DNA of 64,000 nucleotides from Kordiimonas sp. (GCA_002700365.1 PADB01000009.1:1-64000); one strand, 5' to 3'; shown: positions 44,452-54,642, counted from the stretch's first letter. Notes: a model not told the origin generated them from the sequence alone. Numbers and translations are program-made.

Positions 44452-45348
44452 ATGGCAACCGAACAACTTCCTGTCTTAACCCCCGATGGTAGTTTGACGC
44501 GATATCTTCAGGAAATTCGCAAGTTTCCCATGCTGGAAGCCAAAGAAGAATACATGTTGGCGAAGGCCTGGCGGGATCATGATGATAAAGAGTCAGCACA
44601 TAAGCTCGTGACCAGTCATCTGCGTCTGGTGGCGAAGATTGCCATGGGCTACCGTGGCTATGGCCTGCCGCTAGGAGAACTTATTTCCGAAGGCAATGTC
44701 GGCATGATGCAGGCGGTGAAACGATTTGAACCCGAAAAGGGTTTCCGTCTTGCGACCTATGCCATGTGGTGGATACGCGCTTCTATTCAGGAATATATCC
44801 TCCGTTCATGGTCACTGGTCAAAATCGGGACCACGGCCGCACAGAAAAAACTGTTTTTTAACCTGCGCCGTATCAAAGGGCAAATTCAGGCGATTGAAGA
44901 GGGTGACCTGCATCCTGATAATGTAAAATACATTGCCGAAGAACTGAATGTCTCTGAAAATGATGTGGTGCAAATGAATCGCCGCATGACCGCAGGTGAC
45001 CATTCCTTGAATGCCCCCATGCGGGCCGACAGCGAAGGCGAATGGCAGGACTGGCTTGTTGATGAAGACAGTGTTGATCAAGAAACCGCCTATGCTGAAC
45101 AGGAAGAAATGGATCAAAGACGCCAGATGATGGCTATCGCAATGAATGACCTGAACGACAGGGAAAAAGATATTCTGACCAAACGCCGTTTGGCAGAACC
45201 ACCCTCAACGCTGGAAGATCTTAGCAAGGTCTATAATATCAGCCGGGAAAGAGTTCGTCAGATTGAGGTCCGTGCCTTCGAAAAATTACAGCAGGCAATG
45301 CAAAAAGCTGCGACGGAACAGTTGGCCGCAATTGAACAGCATTCTTAA
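44452..45348 (+). CDS. rpoH: Heat-shock sigma factor RpoH (sigma-32)
   Basis: The 298-residue product is a group 3 sigma factor for heat-shock promoters. The start at 44452 follows ACGGAG. It shows region 1/2 (LTRYLQEIRKFPMLEAKEEYMLAKAW; AMGYRGYGLPLGELISEGNVGMMQAVKRFEPEKGFRLATYAMWWIRASIQEYIL in parts) and the RpoH box region near KKLFFNLRRIK. Region 4.2 ends in NISRERVRQIEVRAFEKLQ. It is a single-gene unit with its own promoter and terminator. Confidence 0.95.
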   Translation: MATEQLPVLTPDGSLTRYLQEIRKFPMLEAKEEYMLAKAWRDHDDKESAHKLVTSHLRLVAKIAMGYRGYGLPLGELISEGNVGMMQAVKRFEPEKGFRLATYAMWWIRASIQEYILRSWSLVKIGTTAAQKKLFFNLRRIKGQIQAIEEGDLHPDNVKYIAEELNVSENDVVQMNRRMTAGDHSLNAPMRADSEGEWQDWLVDEDSVDQETAYAEQEEMDQRRQMMAIAMNDLNDREKDILTKRRLAEPPSTLEDLSKVYNISRERVRQIEVRAFEKLQQAMQKAATEQLAAIEQHS

Positions 45349-45384
45349 TGACATATAAGACCTAAAAACGGGTAAGATAAAAAA

Positions 45385-45408
45385 GCGGGATTAAATCCCG
45401 CTTTTTTT
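45385..45408 (+). terminator. Intrinsic terminator after rpoH
   Basis: GCGGGA-TTAAA-TCCCGC followed by a long T run, with an A run before the stem. The stem resembles the terminator at 30251. Confidence 0.9.
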
Positions 45409-45462
45409 GTGTCTCAACCTCATGGCATCCATTAGGCGCAATATAATATTTGCATTGGTTCT

Positions 45463-46044
45463 TTACGATGGTCCCGCAACTTCACGACCCCATTCATCAA
45501 TCAATTCGATTTGTTTTGCCCGCAAAACACCTTTTCGTCGCTCTGCCCTAAATTCAATAAAGGATACCGCCAGCTGCGGCCCCATCCATAGAATCAACAG
45601 GCTTAAGGCGGCAGCACTATAAATCACAAACCACGCATAAATATCCGTCAGCACTAACATTGCTGCATGTATGGTGTGGCCATCCTGCCAAATACTGTAA
45701 ATATACGGGGCCACCCCTGATAAATTCATGGAAGCCATGGTCATTACCTTATTCAAGTCACCATCTTCCTCTAACAATGCCAAAACCAGTGTCGGGAGCA
45801 TCGCCGGGGCCAAAACCACAAAAGTTGGAAAGGCGACTATCATCAAAATACCGACCAGCACAATCATCATCAGAAACGGTGACCGCCGCCCTTTAATCTT
45901 AATCGGTTGCGAAGCCATCGCACCTTTACCACCAAGAACCGTGGTATTACCCCCTTTTAGGTTGCGGGCAATTGCTTCCTCACGACGCCTTTTACGCTGC
46001 GCTGCATTGCTTTTGCCTGTATTGATATTACTGTGCATCGTCAT
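45463..46044 (-). CDS. Membrane protein partner of the adjacent pseudokinase
   Basis: The 193-residue product is not recognised. It has a basic cytoplasmic N-terminus (NAAQRKRRREEAIARNLKGG) and about three hydrophobic segments: about 55-88 (FLMMIVLVGILMIVAF and on), about 127-140 and about 143-158 (FVIYSAAALSLLILWMG). The C-terminus is charged. It begins 8 bases after the stop of the pseudokinase gene, so both are translated from one message. The pair may form a membrane complex. Confidence 0.68.
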   Translation of the reverse strand: MTMHSNINTGKSNAAQRKRRREEAIARNLKGGNTTVLGGKGAMASQPIKIKGRRSPFLMMIVLVGILMIVAFPTFVVLAPAMLPTLVLALLEEDGDLNKVMTMASMNLSGVAPYIYSIWQDGHTIHAAMLVLTDIYAWFVIYSAAALSLLILWMGPQLAVSFIEFRAERRKGVLRAKQIELIDEWGREVAGPS

Positions 46045-46052
46045 ATGCTTTC

Positions 46053-48026
46053 CTACAACACTTCACCCATCAGGATAGAGCCCACCGTCATACACAGGAT
46101 CAACATACCCAGCATGAATGCCCCCTTATAACCCATTGCCCGGGCCTCTGGGCCTGCTGCCCCACCTTGACGTCCTACCTTGCCAAGCTCCGCAGTTATG
46201 AATTTATACTGGCTTTTAGCCTGGCGATAACCTGCATCATCAGCGGCCTTTTCTGCTCCCAAATTCAATGCTGTCGCCATGCTGGACAATTCACCACTGG
46301 TCGCCAGCTTATCTAATTTTGTCATCAGATAATTGCGACGGCTTTTACTATGAAAAGATTGACATAACCGTCGTAATGAACCGCCCATAGCCTTGCCCAG
46401 TCCCGGCAAGGGGTGGGAAGAATATCGGCGTTGCAAATAACCAAAAACATCCAGCAATCTGATCGCCCGTTGTTCGGCAGAACAATTGTTTAATTTCTGC
46501 AACAATGGTTCACATTCAGGGTCCTGTTCCACGCAAAAAGCGGAAATATGCTGATCCATAGGGCTATCGCCACTCTTTATTGTACTTTCCATCGCGTTTA
46601 ACAGCTGCGTTAACGTCACTACATAACGACCACCCAGACGGGTGCTTTGGCAGGCCAGGAGTGGATTCAACGCATATAACACCCGCTCCAGTCCCCCGCC
46701 TAAAGCTTGCTGCTCCGTCACAGGGCCAAGGTTTGTTGCCACCGTCGTCAAGGCCCCGGGAACCTCCACCTGACGTGACATAATCGCCAATATATCCTTC
46801 AATCGACGCTGGCTAAAAAGACTGACAAGATCCGCCTTCGCCATCTCATCATTCTCGGCAAAGGCATCCGCTACGGCCCAGCCCAGCCCATCTGCCATAA
46901 CTTTGACTGATTTATAACGAATGGGTCCCGCAGGATCGACCAGCGCACAAAAACGCGCCAAGGCATATTGTTCATCTTCTGTTGATCTAAAGACTTTTGC
47001 CGGCAATAGCTTTTCTATTTCCTCCGGGTCTTCGTTCTGTTCCATAACGTTTATCAGGTTATGACGAAATTCATCTGCCTTAAGCGCGCTTAAGGCCTTC
47101 TCGGGCGCATTGGCAAACTCCGTCGCCAGCAGGCCACCGTCCTTATAGGCCTTATCCTGAAAACGCAATGCCCGCGACAACCCTACCCGGCTATCCTGAC
47201 CGTGACTTTTCATCTGCATTCCGTCTTGCCATCGGCGCACATCATCCAATGTCCAACGATGCTGCGGATCATCCTTTAAAAGTCCCCGCAATAAATTACC
47301 CACCGCGCCGGGAATATCAGTCCCGCCTGTATAGGCCCAAAAACTGCCGAAATTCACACGGGCGGTATAAAGGCTCTCATCCGGTTGATGATGTGCTGTA
47401 AATTCATGACCTTTGTACAAAGCCAAAAGCACAACACCTAAAGCAAACATATCGCATGATGGCCCCCCCTCGCCGCGTCCGATGGCAGCTGCAGCCGCCC
47501 TGTGTAATGGTTCATAGCAGGCCGCGTGTTGCGCCCCCGGTGGCGATGTATAGCATTCTACCAGCCCCAAATCCTGACCAGACCGGTCCAGATAAACGAG
47601 CGCGTCCAGACTAATCCCCCTGTGGGCCAGACCATTGTGATGCAGATTATGAAGTGACGCGACAAGATTGGGTAATACATATTCGCGCAATTGCTGTTCA
47701 GTCAGGCTTTCCTGACAGCGTCCACCGGGGTATGCCCGCCCCCCGACAGGAAAGTCCGCTATGGTAATCAATCGTTCCAGCCCATTCGGACCTTTCACCA
47801 CACCCTTTGCACGCGGGGCGCATAAATTGGGATTTTTCTGTTTTTGTAATTTTTCATAAACCCGCTGACGCAGAGGATAGCCACTTTTTTGCAATAACGC
47901 ATAAACCGGACGTTGACCATTTTTCAGGTCTGTTACCGCAAAAGCTTCGGCTCCAAAACTGTCAAAATCCGGGAACGGCATTCCCAGATTTACTTCGTAC
48001 CGATCCGCTATAATTAACTTATCCAA
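46053..48026 (-). CDS. Tail-anchored protein-kinase-fold pseudokinase
   Basis: The 657-residue product has an N-terminal Ser/Thr-kinase-like fold (residues about 1-280). Recognisable parts are the HNLHHNGLAHRGISLDALVYLD catalytic-loop equivalent and SCDMFALGVVLLALYKG (subdomain IX). Key residues are missing. The catalytic loop has HRG (135-137) in place of HRD. No DFG is seen (LGLVECY occupies the site). The strand-3 lysine is replaced (VYALLQ). The middle is helical without a known domain, and the C-terminus has one membrane helix (GAFMLGMLILCMTVGSILMG). It is therefore probably a membrane-bound pseudokinase or scaffold. It is paired with the membrane protein downstream. Confidence 0.72.
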   Translation of the reverse strand: MDKLIIADRYEVNLGMPFPDFDSFGAEAFAVTDLKNGQRPVYALLQKSGYPLRQRVYEKLQKQKNPNLCAPRAKGVVKGPNGLERLITIADFPVGGRAYPGGRCQESLTEQQLREYVLPNLVASLHNLHHNGLAHRGISLDALVYLDRSGQDLGLVECYTSPPGAQHAACYEPLHRAAAAAIGRGEGGPSCDMFALGVVLLALYKGHEFTAHHQPDESLYTARVNFGSFWAYTGGTDIPGAVGNLLRGLLKDDPQHRWTLDDVRRWQDGMQMKSHGQDSRVGLSRALRFQDKAYKDGGLLATEFANAPEKALSALKADEFRHNLINVMEQNEDPEEIEKLLPAKVFRSTEDEQYALARFCALVDPAGPIRYKSVKVMADGLGWAVADAFAENDEMAKADLVSLFSQRRLKDILAIMSRQVEVPGALTTVATNLGPVTEQQALGGGLERVLYALNPLLACQSTRLGGRYVVTLTQLLNAMESTIKSGDSPMDQHISAFCVEQDPECEPLLQKLNNCSAEQRAIRLLDVFGYLQRRYSSHPLPGLGKAMGGSLRRLCQSFHSKSRRNYLMTKLDKLATSGELSSMATALNLGAEKAADDAGYRQAKSQYKFITAELGKVGRQGGAAGPEARAMGYKGAFMLGMLILCMTVGSILMGEVL

Positions 48027-48121
48027 CGTAACCTCTATGCTTACGCGCCGTTATTCCCATTCCCCCGCATCACATCCGAATATGACACGAAGGTGTAAAG
48101 GCTTCCTTAAGCATGTCCTCA

Positions 48122-48151
48122 TAAAAAAACGGCCTGATAATCAGGCCGTTT
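48122..48151 (-). terminator. Intrinsic terminator downstream of purA
   Basis: AACGGCCTGA-TTA-TCAGGCCGTT on the minus strand is followed by a T run (complement of 48122-48129). It lies about 40 bases past the purA stop. Confidence 0.88.
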
Positions 48152-48186
48152 CATGTCAATGAAAAATCAGTATCTCAGAACGTGTC

Positions 48187-49494
48187 TTAAGACGAAAATG
48201 GGTCCCGCACCAAAATCGTATCATCTCGTTCTGGGCTGGTGGAAAGCAGCGCAACCGGGGTTTCAATCAACTCTTCAATCCGGCGAATATATTTAATCGC
48301 CGTTGCCGGCAGATCCGCCCAGCTGCGCGCACCAAACGTACTTTGGTCCCAGCCTTCCAGCGTTTCATAAGTCGGCTCCACACGTGCTTGCGCTTCGGGG
48401 GATGACGGGAAATAATCCAGCACTTCATCGCCTAATTTATAGCCCGTGCAAACTTTCAGTTCTTTCATTCCGTCAAGCACATCCAGCTTCGTCAGTGCGA
48501 TACCCGTAATGCCCCCTATTTTCATCGCCTGGCGCACCATAACCGCATCGAACCAGCCGCAACGGCGGCTTCGCCCGGTCACAGTTCCAAACTCATGGCC
48601 CTTTTCACCTAAATGCTGGCCAATATCATTGTCCTGTTCTGTAGGAAACGGACCACTCCCAACACGGGTGGTATAGGCTTTGGTAATTCCCAACACATAG
48701 TCCAACGCCCCCGGTCCCATCCCGGAACCACCTGCGGCCTGTGACGAAATCGTATTGGAGGATGTCACGAACGGATACGTCCCGTGGTCAATATCCAACA
48801 TGATCCCCTGGGCACCTTCAAATAATATACGTTTAGCTTCACGCCGGGCTTTATCCAGCACCCGCCAGCTAATGCCCATATAAGGCAATATCTGTGGGGC
48901 AATATCTTTAATTTTCGCAATCAATTCATCGCGATTAATCGGCTCATGTCCCAGTCCTTGGCGTAATGGGTTATGGTGAGCCAACAGACCATCCACACGC
49001 GTCTCTATCGCGTTATCATCCGCTAAGTCACTTAGGCGAAGGGCACGACGTGCAACTTTATCTTCATAGGCTGGGCCGATACCACGTCGCGTTGTGCCAA
49101 TCACCGGGCCTGTAGACTTCACCTTTGCCGCTGCATCCTCGCGGATCGCATCCAGCTCACCATGTAATGGTAAAATCAGCGTACAGTTTTCTGCAATGGT
49201 CAAACAGTCCGGTGAAATATCCACACCCTGTTCTTTTAATCGTGAAATTTCCGTGATTAAAGCCCAGGGATCCACAACCACCCCATTCCCAATAACGGAC
49301 TTTTTACCCGGACGGACAATCCCCGACGGCAAAAGGCTCAATTTATATACGGCACCATCGATGACCAATGTATGACCGGCATTATGTCCCCCCTGAAAAC
49401 GGACAACGACATCTGCACGTTCCGAGAGCCAATCAACAATCTTACCTTTACCTTCGTCACCCCACTGGGATCCTATAACAACAACATTTGCCAC
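48187..49494 (-). CDS. purA: Adenylosuccinate synthetase
   Basis: The 435-residue product converts IMP, aspartate and GTP to adenylosuccinate in AMP synthesis. It shows the N-terminal GTPase-like motif [28 protein letters not shown] and the VGSGPFPTE and [10 protein letters not shown] segments. The length is normal. It follows hisZ on the same strand by 35 bases. Confidence 0.97.
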   Translation of the reverse strand: MANVVVIGSQWGDEGKGKIVDWLSERADVVVRFQGGHNAGHTLVIDGAVYKLSLLPSGIVRPGKKSVIGNGVVVDPWALITEISRLKEQGVDISPDCLTIAENCTLILPLHGELDAIREDAAAKVKSTGPVIGTTRRGIGPAYEDKVARRALRLSDLADDNAIETRVDGLLAHHNPLRQGLGHEPINRDELIAKIKDIAPQILPYMGISWRVLDKARREAKRILFEGAQGIMLDIDHGTYPFVTSSNTISSQAAGGSGMGPGALDYVLGITKAYTTRVGSGPFPTEQDNDIGQHLGEKGHEFGTVTGRSRRCGWFDAVMVRQAMKIGGITGIALTKLDVLDGMKELKVCTGYKLGDEVLDYFPSSPEAQARVEPTYETLEGWDQSTFGARSWADLPATAIKYIRRIEELIETPVALLSTSPERDDTILVRDPFSS

Positions 49495-49529
49495 GGAAAA
49501 TCCTTCCTCGATCGTCTATCGACGTTGAC

Positions 49530-50687
49530 TTATACTTCTTCCACCTCGTCACCACACAGGACATGGCTGCAGCCAAGACGCTGTGCTTCTTCACGCACAT
49601 TCACCCCGGCTTCCAATCCCTGCACAGTGCGCCAGTTTTGCGCCCGCAATTCTTCGGCCAAAACCTTATCCGTGCCATAAGGCACAAAAACCTTTCGCGC
49701 CATTGGCATTTTTTTAACGGCTCGGCTTACGCTGTCCAGATAAACAGAAAAACCGGTTGCAACTTCGCCTTTATCTTCCTCATCATCGCTCGCCGATACA
49801 ACATAACGCCCCCCCCGGCCTAACTCCCCGCGAACGCCGCGCGCAAAAAGCGTAAAACCGATTCCCGTCTGGAACTCGAAACCCTGATATTCCACCGGGT
49901 CTAACGTAAGGGTCAGATGCGGCATCACATCCGCCAACCGCGTCACCAGTCGGGATATTTCTTCAACCATATCCCGCGCCGCCATGGGTAATGAGATAGC
50001 CATCAATTGTTCCAACGCCGCCGATGCAGGGCCGCCGATATCGACCAAAGCCTGCCCCAATGCATTCAAACCATTTTCAAATTGCTGTAAAGCTGCACTG
50101 TCTTTTGCATTTAAGGCGTTGCGATATTCAGCGGCTACTTCTGGTTCTAATCCCAACCCCTCGCATATTGTTGGCACTAACCGGGGCATGGTCAAATCAA
50201 TCGAAAGCCCTTCAACCCCAAGGTTCTGCAACGCATCTGCGGCTAATAACAACACATCAACATAGGCTTCGACATTGTCGGCCCCGATCAATTCCACGCC
50301 CGCCTGTTTAAACTGGCGTTCAGGCCGCAACTGGCTGCCTTTTACACGTAGAACATCCCCGCCATAACATAACCTTAACGGCCGTGCCGCAGCAGCAAGA
50401 CGTGTACGACCAATACGCGCGACCTGTCCAGTCATATCGGCCCGCACCGCCATCATGCGTTGTGAAGCCGGGTCCATCACCCTAAACATATGCCGTGATA
50501 ATCGGGTTCCCGGTCCTGTCAACAGTCCTTCTTCAAACTCTACCAGGGGTGGTTCCACCCGGTCATAACCGTACGACGCAAAACTCGCTTGTAATTGCGC
50601 CATCAAATGGGCTTCAAATGCCGCTTTTGGGGCTAAACGGTCATGCAATCCTTCAGGAAGAAGGGCGGTATTTATTTCATCAGCCAT
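49530..50687 (-). CDS. hisZ: ATP phosphoribosyltransferase regulatory subunit HisZ
   Basis: The 385-residue product is a class II tRNA-synthetase-like (HisRS paralogue) subunit that supports short-form HisG in histidine synthesis. It opens with LPEGLHDRLAPKAAFEAHLMAQL, then VMDPASQRMMAVRADMTGQVARI and LRLCYGGDVLRV (in parts). The family's C-terminal LGRGGRYV is present. It lacks the anticodon-binding domain, which separates it from HisS. It probably shares a transcript with purA. hisG is not in the window. Confidence 0.92.
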   Translation of the reverse strand: MADEINTALLPEGLHDRLAPKAAFEAHLMAQLQASFASYGYDRVEPPLVEFEEGLLTGPGTRLSRHMFRVMDPASQRMMAVRADMTGQVARIGRTRLAAAARPLRLCYGGDVLRVKGSQLRPERQFKQAGVELIGADNVEAYVDVLLLAADALQNLGVEGLSIDLTMPRLVPTICEGLGLEPEVAAEYRNALNAKDSAALQQFENGLNALGQALVDIGGPASAALEQLMAISLPMAARDMVEEISRLVTRLADVMPHLTLTLDPVEYQGFEFQTGIGFTLFARGVRGELGRGGRYVVSASDDEEDKGEVATGFSVYLDSVSRAVKKMPMARKVFVPYGTDKVLAEELRAQNWRTVQGLEAGVNVREEAQRLGCSHVLCGDEVEEV

Positions 50688-50849
50688 GACAATTACATTT
50701 CTGCTGCGAGATTTTCTTTAATTTCAGCGCCGCTTATATCACCCCTTTTCCCTGAATCCCAAGGGAAAAGTCAGCCATGGCACCGCATCACACGTCATAA
50801 AGGCCCCGCACCTTTTACAAACACAAAAAGGGACGGGTTACAAACACAA

Positions 50850-50873
50850 AAAAAGGGGGGCATGCCCCCCTTC
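50850..50873 (-). terminator. Intrinsic terminator after serA
   Basis: On the minus strand AAGGGGGG-CATG-CCCCCCTT is followed by a T run. It lies about 20 bases past the serA stop. Two TTACAAACACAAAAA repeats follow at 50815 and 50838. Confidence 0.85.
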
Positions 50874-50891
50874 TTCGCATATCATATCGCC

Positions 50892-52469
50892 CTAAAACTT
50901 AAGAGCCTTTGCCTGCCCCACATATGGCAGTGCCGTAATCTTCGCCACAACATCTTCAGAAGGCTCCTGATCAACCGCAACCAGGGCAATCGCCTCTCCC
51001 CCAGCAGCCGCACGGCCCAGATGGAATGTCGCAATGTTCAAACCGGACTCGCCAAGTACTGTGCCCAGGGCACCGATAAAGCCGGGCTGATCTTCATTGG
51101 TGACATAAAGCATATGTTCCGCAACTTCAGCTTCCAGGCTGATACCCTTCACCTCAACAAGCCGTGGCTTACCGTTTCCAGCCAGTGTCCCGACAACGCT
51201 GCGAACCTGCTTATCTGTTGTCACAGTCACACGAATCATTGTGTGATATTCACCTTCGCTATCGTGCGTGCTTTCAACAATATCAATATTACGTTCTTTG
51301 GCGACCGAAATGGCGTTCACCATGTTCACGCTGCTCATCAGAGGGCTTAATAAACCTTCCACCACAATCGCAGTCAGGGGGCGTGTATTCAATTTGGCGA
51401 CATCACCCTGATATTCGATTTCGATTTTCTGCAGCGCATTCTCTGTGACCTGACCTGCAAAACTACCAAGCTGCTCGGATAATGTCATATAGGGGCGCAG
51501 TTTTGGTGCGTCCTCGGCACTAACAGACGGCATATTCAGTGAATTCGTCACCGCACCATCCAGCAGATAATCCGCCATTTGCTCAGCCACCTGAACAGCT
51601 ACATTAACCTGTGCTTCTGTCGTAGACGCACCAAGATGCGGGGTCGCAATAAAGTTTTCTGTGCCGAACAGTGCATTTTCTTTTGCAGGTTCAACCTCAA
51701 AAACGTCCAAAGCCGCGCCGGCCACTTTACCACTTTCCAGGGCCGCCTTAAGAGCCGCCTCATCAATCAGACCACCCCGTGCGCAGTTAATAATCCGCAC
51801 GCCATCTTTCATTTTTTCAAACGCGGCCGCATTTAAAATACCGCGCGTGCCGTCTGTCAAAGGCGTGTGTAAGGAAATAAAGTCTGCGCGGCTCAGCAAC
51901 GTCTCCAGCTCAACCTTCTCAATATTCTGCTCCTGGGCACGCTCTTCAGACAAAAACGGGTCAAAAGCAATCACTTTCATTTTCAGGCCCTGTGCGCGGT
52001 CCGCAACAATGGAACCGATATTACCGCAGCCGATAATCCCTAACGTTTTTGATGTGACTTCCACGCCCATGAAACGTGATTTTTCCCATTTTCCAGCCTG
52101 GGTCGATTCATTTGCTTGCGGAATTTGTCGCGCCAAAGACAGCATCATGGAAATCGCATGTTCTGCTGTCGTGATAGAATTACCGAACGGTGTGTTCATG
52201 ACCACAACACCCTTCGCAGTGGACGCGGGGATATCTACATTGTCAACACCGATCCCGGCCCGGCCAACAACCTTCAAGTTAGTTGCCGCATCAAGAATAT
52301 CTTGTGTTACTTTTGTCGCTGAACGTATGGCCAGGCCATCATACTCACCGATGCAAGCCGCCAATTCGTCCGGGCTCATACCTACAATTTGGTCAGCCTC
52401 AATACCGCGAGCCTCAAAAATCTGTTTCGCCAATGGGCTCAACTTGTCAGAAATAAGAACTTTAACCAT
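50892..52469 (-). CDS. serA: D-3-phosphoglycerate dehydrogenase
   Basis: The 525-residue product (ATG at 52469, AGAGGAC 6 bases upstream) catalyses the first step of serine synthesis. It is the long form: an NAD-binding 2-hydroxyacid dehydrogenase core (LGIIGCGNIGSIVADRA, RADFISLHTPLT, NCARGGLIDEAAL, ATPHLGASTTEAQVNV), then an allosteric substrate-binding domain and a C-terminal ACT domain (MLYVTNEDQPGFIGALGTVLG in part). It lies 84 bases downstream of serC in the same direction. Confidence 0.96.
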   Translation of the reverse strand: MVKVLISDKLSPLAKQIFEARGIEADQIVGMSPDELAACIGEYDGLAIRSATKVTQDILDAATNLKVVGRAGIGVDNVDIPASTAKGVVVMNTPFGNSITTAEHAISMMLSLARQIPQANESTQAGKWEKSRFMGVEVTSKTLGIIGCGNIGSIVADRAQGLKMKVIAFDPFLSEERAQEQNIEKVELETLLSRADFISLHTPLTDGTRGILNAAAFEKMKDGVRIINCARGGLIDEAALKAALESGKVAGAALDVFEVEPAKENALFGTENFIATPHLGASTTEAQVNVAVQVAEQMADYLLDGAVTNSLNMPSVSAEDAPKLRPYMTLSEQLGSFAGQVTENALQKIEIEYQGDVAKLNTRPLTAIVVEGLLSPLMSSVNMVNAISVAKERNIDIVESTHDSEGEYHTMIRVTVTTDKQVRSVVGTLAGNGKPRLVEVKGISLEAEVAEHMLYVTNEDQPGFIGALGTVLGESGLNIATFHLGRAAAGGEAIALVAVDQEPSEDVVAKITALPYVGQAKALKF

Positions 52470-52553
52470 TTTGGTGTCCTCTGTATTTCGAAAAAAATCT
52501 ATTTGAAAGCGCAAACGCGGCAGGCAAAGCCCACCGCGGTTATGCTCATATGC

Positions 52554-53711
52554 TTACGCTGTGAAGCTGGCTTTTAATTCCGCAAAAGCCCAATCCAGCC
52601 ACGGCATCAAAAGCTCCAGATCGGATGCTTCAATTGTAGATCCGGCCCAAATACGCAAACCGGCTGGCGCGTCACGATAAGCCCCGATGTCATACGCCAC
52701 GTCTTCGCTATCTAATAACGCAACCATTTGTTTAGCTGCCTTGCCTTGATTGTCTGCATCTAATGCCTCGAACCAGGGATCAACAATTTTTAGGCAAACG
52801 GATGTATTAGATCGCGTTTCCGGCTCTTCTGCCAAGAAATCAACCCAATCTGTTTTCGCAACCCAATCTGCAATCACCGCCAGATTGTTATTAGCCCGTT
52901 CTTTCAGACCCTTCTGGCCGCCAACAGTTTCCGCCCATGCCAATGCATCCAGATAGTCTTCAACACATAACATAGACGGTGTATTAATCGTTGCGCCTTC
53001 AAAGATACCCTCAATCAATTTTCCGCCTTTCGTCATGCGGAAAATTTTAGGTAATGGCCATGCTGGCGAATAATTTTCTAAACGCTCTACCGCCCGCGGG
53101 CTTAAAATCAGCATCCCATGTGCGGCTTCACCACCCATGACCTTCTGCCAAGAGAACGTCACAACATCTAATTTTTCAAACGGCAGGTCCATGGCAAAGG
53201 CGGCTGACGTTGCATCGCAAATCGTCAATCCCGCGCGATCATCTTTAATCCAGTCCGCATTAGGCACACGAACACCGGATGTCGTCCCATTCCATGTAAA
53301 GACGACATCACGATCCGAATCGATCTGTGTCATATCCGGCAACAGGCCGTAATCGGCTTTAATCGTCCGAACATCATCCAGCTTTAGCTGTTTCGTGACA
53401 TCTGTCACCCATCCGCTACCAAAGCTTTCCCATGCTACCATATCAACGCCACGCGCCCCCAAAAGGGACCATAACGCCATTTCCACAGCCCCCGTATCGG
53501 ATGCGGGAACAATACCAATACGATAATCGCCCGGAATGCCTAAAACATTCCGCGTTTTTTCGATAGCTTCTTTGAGTTTAGCTTTGCCAACTTTGGCACG
53601 ATGAGAACGGCCTAATGGCGCGTCTTTTAAATTTTCAAGTGTCCAACCCGGGCGCTTCGCGCACGGACCAGAAGAGAACAGCGGATTCGCTGGTTTTACG
53701 GTCGGTTTCAT
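52554..53711 (-). CDS. serC: Phosphoserine aminotransferase
   Basis: The 385-residue PLP enzyme makes phosphoserine from phosphohydroxypyruvate. The start [18 protein letters not shown] matches the alphaproteobacterial type. The PLP lysine lies in [17 protein letters not shown], with [15 protein letters not shown] before it. It is followed by serA as the serine-synthesis operon. A sigma-70-type promoter and a structured leader precede it. Confidence 0.95.
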   Translation of the reverse strand: MKPTVKPANPLFSSGPCAKRPGWTLENLKDAPLGRSHRAKVGKAKLKEAIEKTRNVLGIPGDYRIGIVPASDTGAVEMALWSLLGARGVDMVAWESFGSGWVTDVTKQLKLDDVRTIKADYGLLPDMTQIDSDRDVVFTWNGTTSGVRVPNADWIKDDRAGLTICDATSAAFAMDLPFEKLDVVTFSWQKVMGGEAAHGMLILSPRAVERLENYSPAWPLPKIFRMTKGGKLIEGIFEGATINTPSMLCVEDYLDALAWAETVGGQKGLKERANNNLAVIADWVAKTDWVDFLAEEPETRSNTSVCLKIVDPWFEALDADNQGKAAKQMVALLDSEDVAYDIGAYRDAPAGLRIWAGSTIEASDLELLMPWLDWAFAELKASFTA

Positions 53712-53719
53712 TCTGTTTT

Positions 53720-53765
53720 TCTCCTATTCCTTACAGAATAGGCGCACCTCGTTGGGGAGGAGTGG
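53720..53765 (-). ncRNA. Candidate serC leader RNA (two hairpins before serC)
   Basis: Two hairpins stand between the promoter and the serC start. The first is CCTC-CCCAAC-GAGG (53760-53747). The second is CCTATTC-TGTAAG-GAATAGG (53742-53723), with perfect 7-base arms. Its 3' arm runs into the AGGAG ribosome-binding site. A conserved serC leader motif is known upstream of this gene in Alphaproteobacteria. I am matching it from memory and position only, so the assignment to that motif is provisional. Confidence 0.55.
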
Positions 53766-53775
53766 CCCGCTGCAC

Positions 53776-53803
53776 ACTATAGAGGTGAAAAATATCGTGT
53801 CAA
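53776..53803 (-). promoter_or_regulatory. Sigma-70-type promoter for serC-serA
   Basis: On the minus strand TTGACA (53803-53798) and TATAGT (53781-53776) are separated by 16 bases. Transcription would begin just before the leader hairpins. Confidence 0.72.
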
Positions 53804-53850
53804 TGACTGTTACGTGACAAAGGCAAAAAAAACCAACAAGAAAAAACCCT

Positions 53851-54642
53851 TTAATTTTTAAGGGGTTGGTGCCCCATTGGGCCATGACCACGCCCATATC
53901 CCGGTGCGTTTTCAATGGCGCGCCGGACAAAATGACGTGCACGCTCTACCGCCTCTTTCAATGTCATCTGCTGCGCCAGTCTCGTTGCTACCGCCGCCGC
54001 CAGAGCACATCCGGTTCCGTGCGTATGAACGCTCTCAATACGCTCGCTTTCAAATAAATCTATGGTTTCCTCAACGGCCAGGACATCTGTTAATTTCCCG
54101 CCGGGTAAGTGCCCACCCGTCAACAAGACGGCACCCGCCCCTAGATGAAGCAACTTAGTGGCTACGGATATCATGTCTTCCAAAGATGCGATATTCTGAT
54201 TTGATAGGATTTCTGCTTCGGGGATATTAGGGGTAATCACGGCCGCTTTGGATAATATGCGACTTTTCAAAATATCCCCCGCATCACCTGCTAATAAGCT
54301 CTGGCCTGCTGTCGATGCTAATACAGGATCCACGACCATCGGCACATCTGCAGCGTATTGATCGCGAATATCTGCAACAGCATTAATAATTTCTGCATTC
54401 GCAAGCATGCCGCATTTAATGACATCCGCCCCGATATCACGTAAGACGACACGCATCTGATCGGCAACTAAGTCTGCAGATAACGGCTGGATATCATGCA
54501 CACCAGTGCTGTCCTGCACTGTAATTGCCGTAACGGCCGTGGCCGCATAACCGCCAAGACACGTCACGGTCTTTATATCACCCTGAAGGCCCGCACCGCC
54601 ACCACTGTCTGAGCCAGCAATGATAAGAACCCGCCCCTGCAT
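53851..54642 (-). CDS. thiD: Hydroxymethylpyrimidine/phosphomethylpyrimidine kinase ThiD
   Basis: The 263-residue ribokinase-fold enzyme phosphorylates HMP and HMP-P for thiamine synthesis. It opens RVLIIAGSDSGGGAGLQGDIKT, typical of ThiD. Later come VVDPVLASTAGQSLL, TPNIPEAEIL and HTHGTGCALAAAVAT. The start lies inside a 15-base tandem duplication. An imperfect hairpin with a T run overlaps the stop and probably terminates transcription. Confidence 0.94.
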   Translation of the reverse strand: MQGRVLIIAGSDSGGGAGLQGDIKTVTCLGGYAATAVTAITVQDSTGVHDIQPLSADLVADQMRVVLRDIGADVIKCGMLANAEIINAVADIRDQYAADVPMVVDPVLASTAGQSLLAGDAGDILKSRILSKAAVITPNIPEAEILSNQNIASLEDMISVATKLLHLGAGAVLLTGGHLPGGKLTDVLAVEETIDLFESERIESVHTHGTGCALAAAVATRLAQQMTLKEAVERARHFVRRAIENAPGYGRGHGPMGHQPLKN

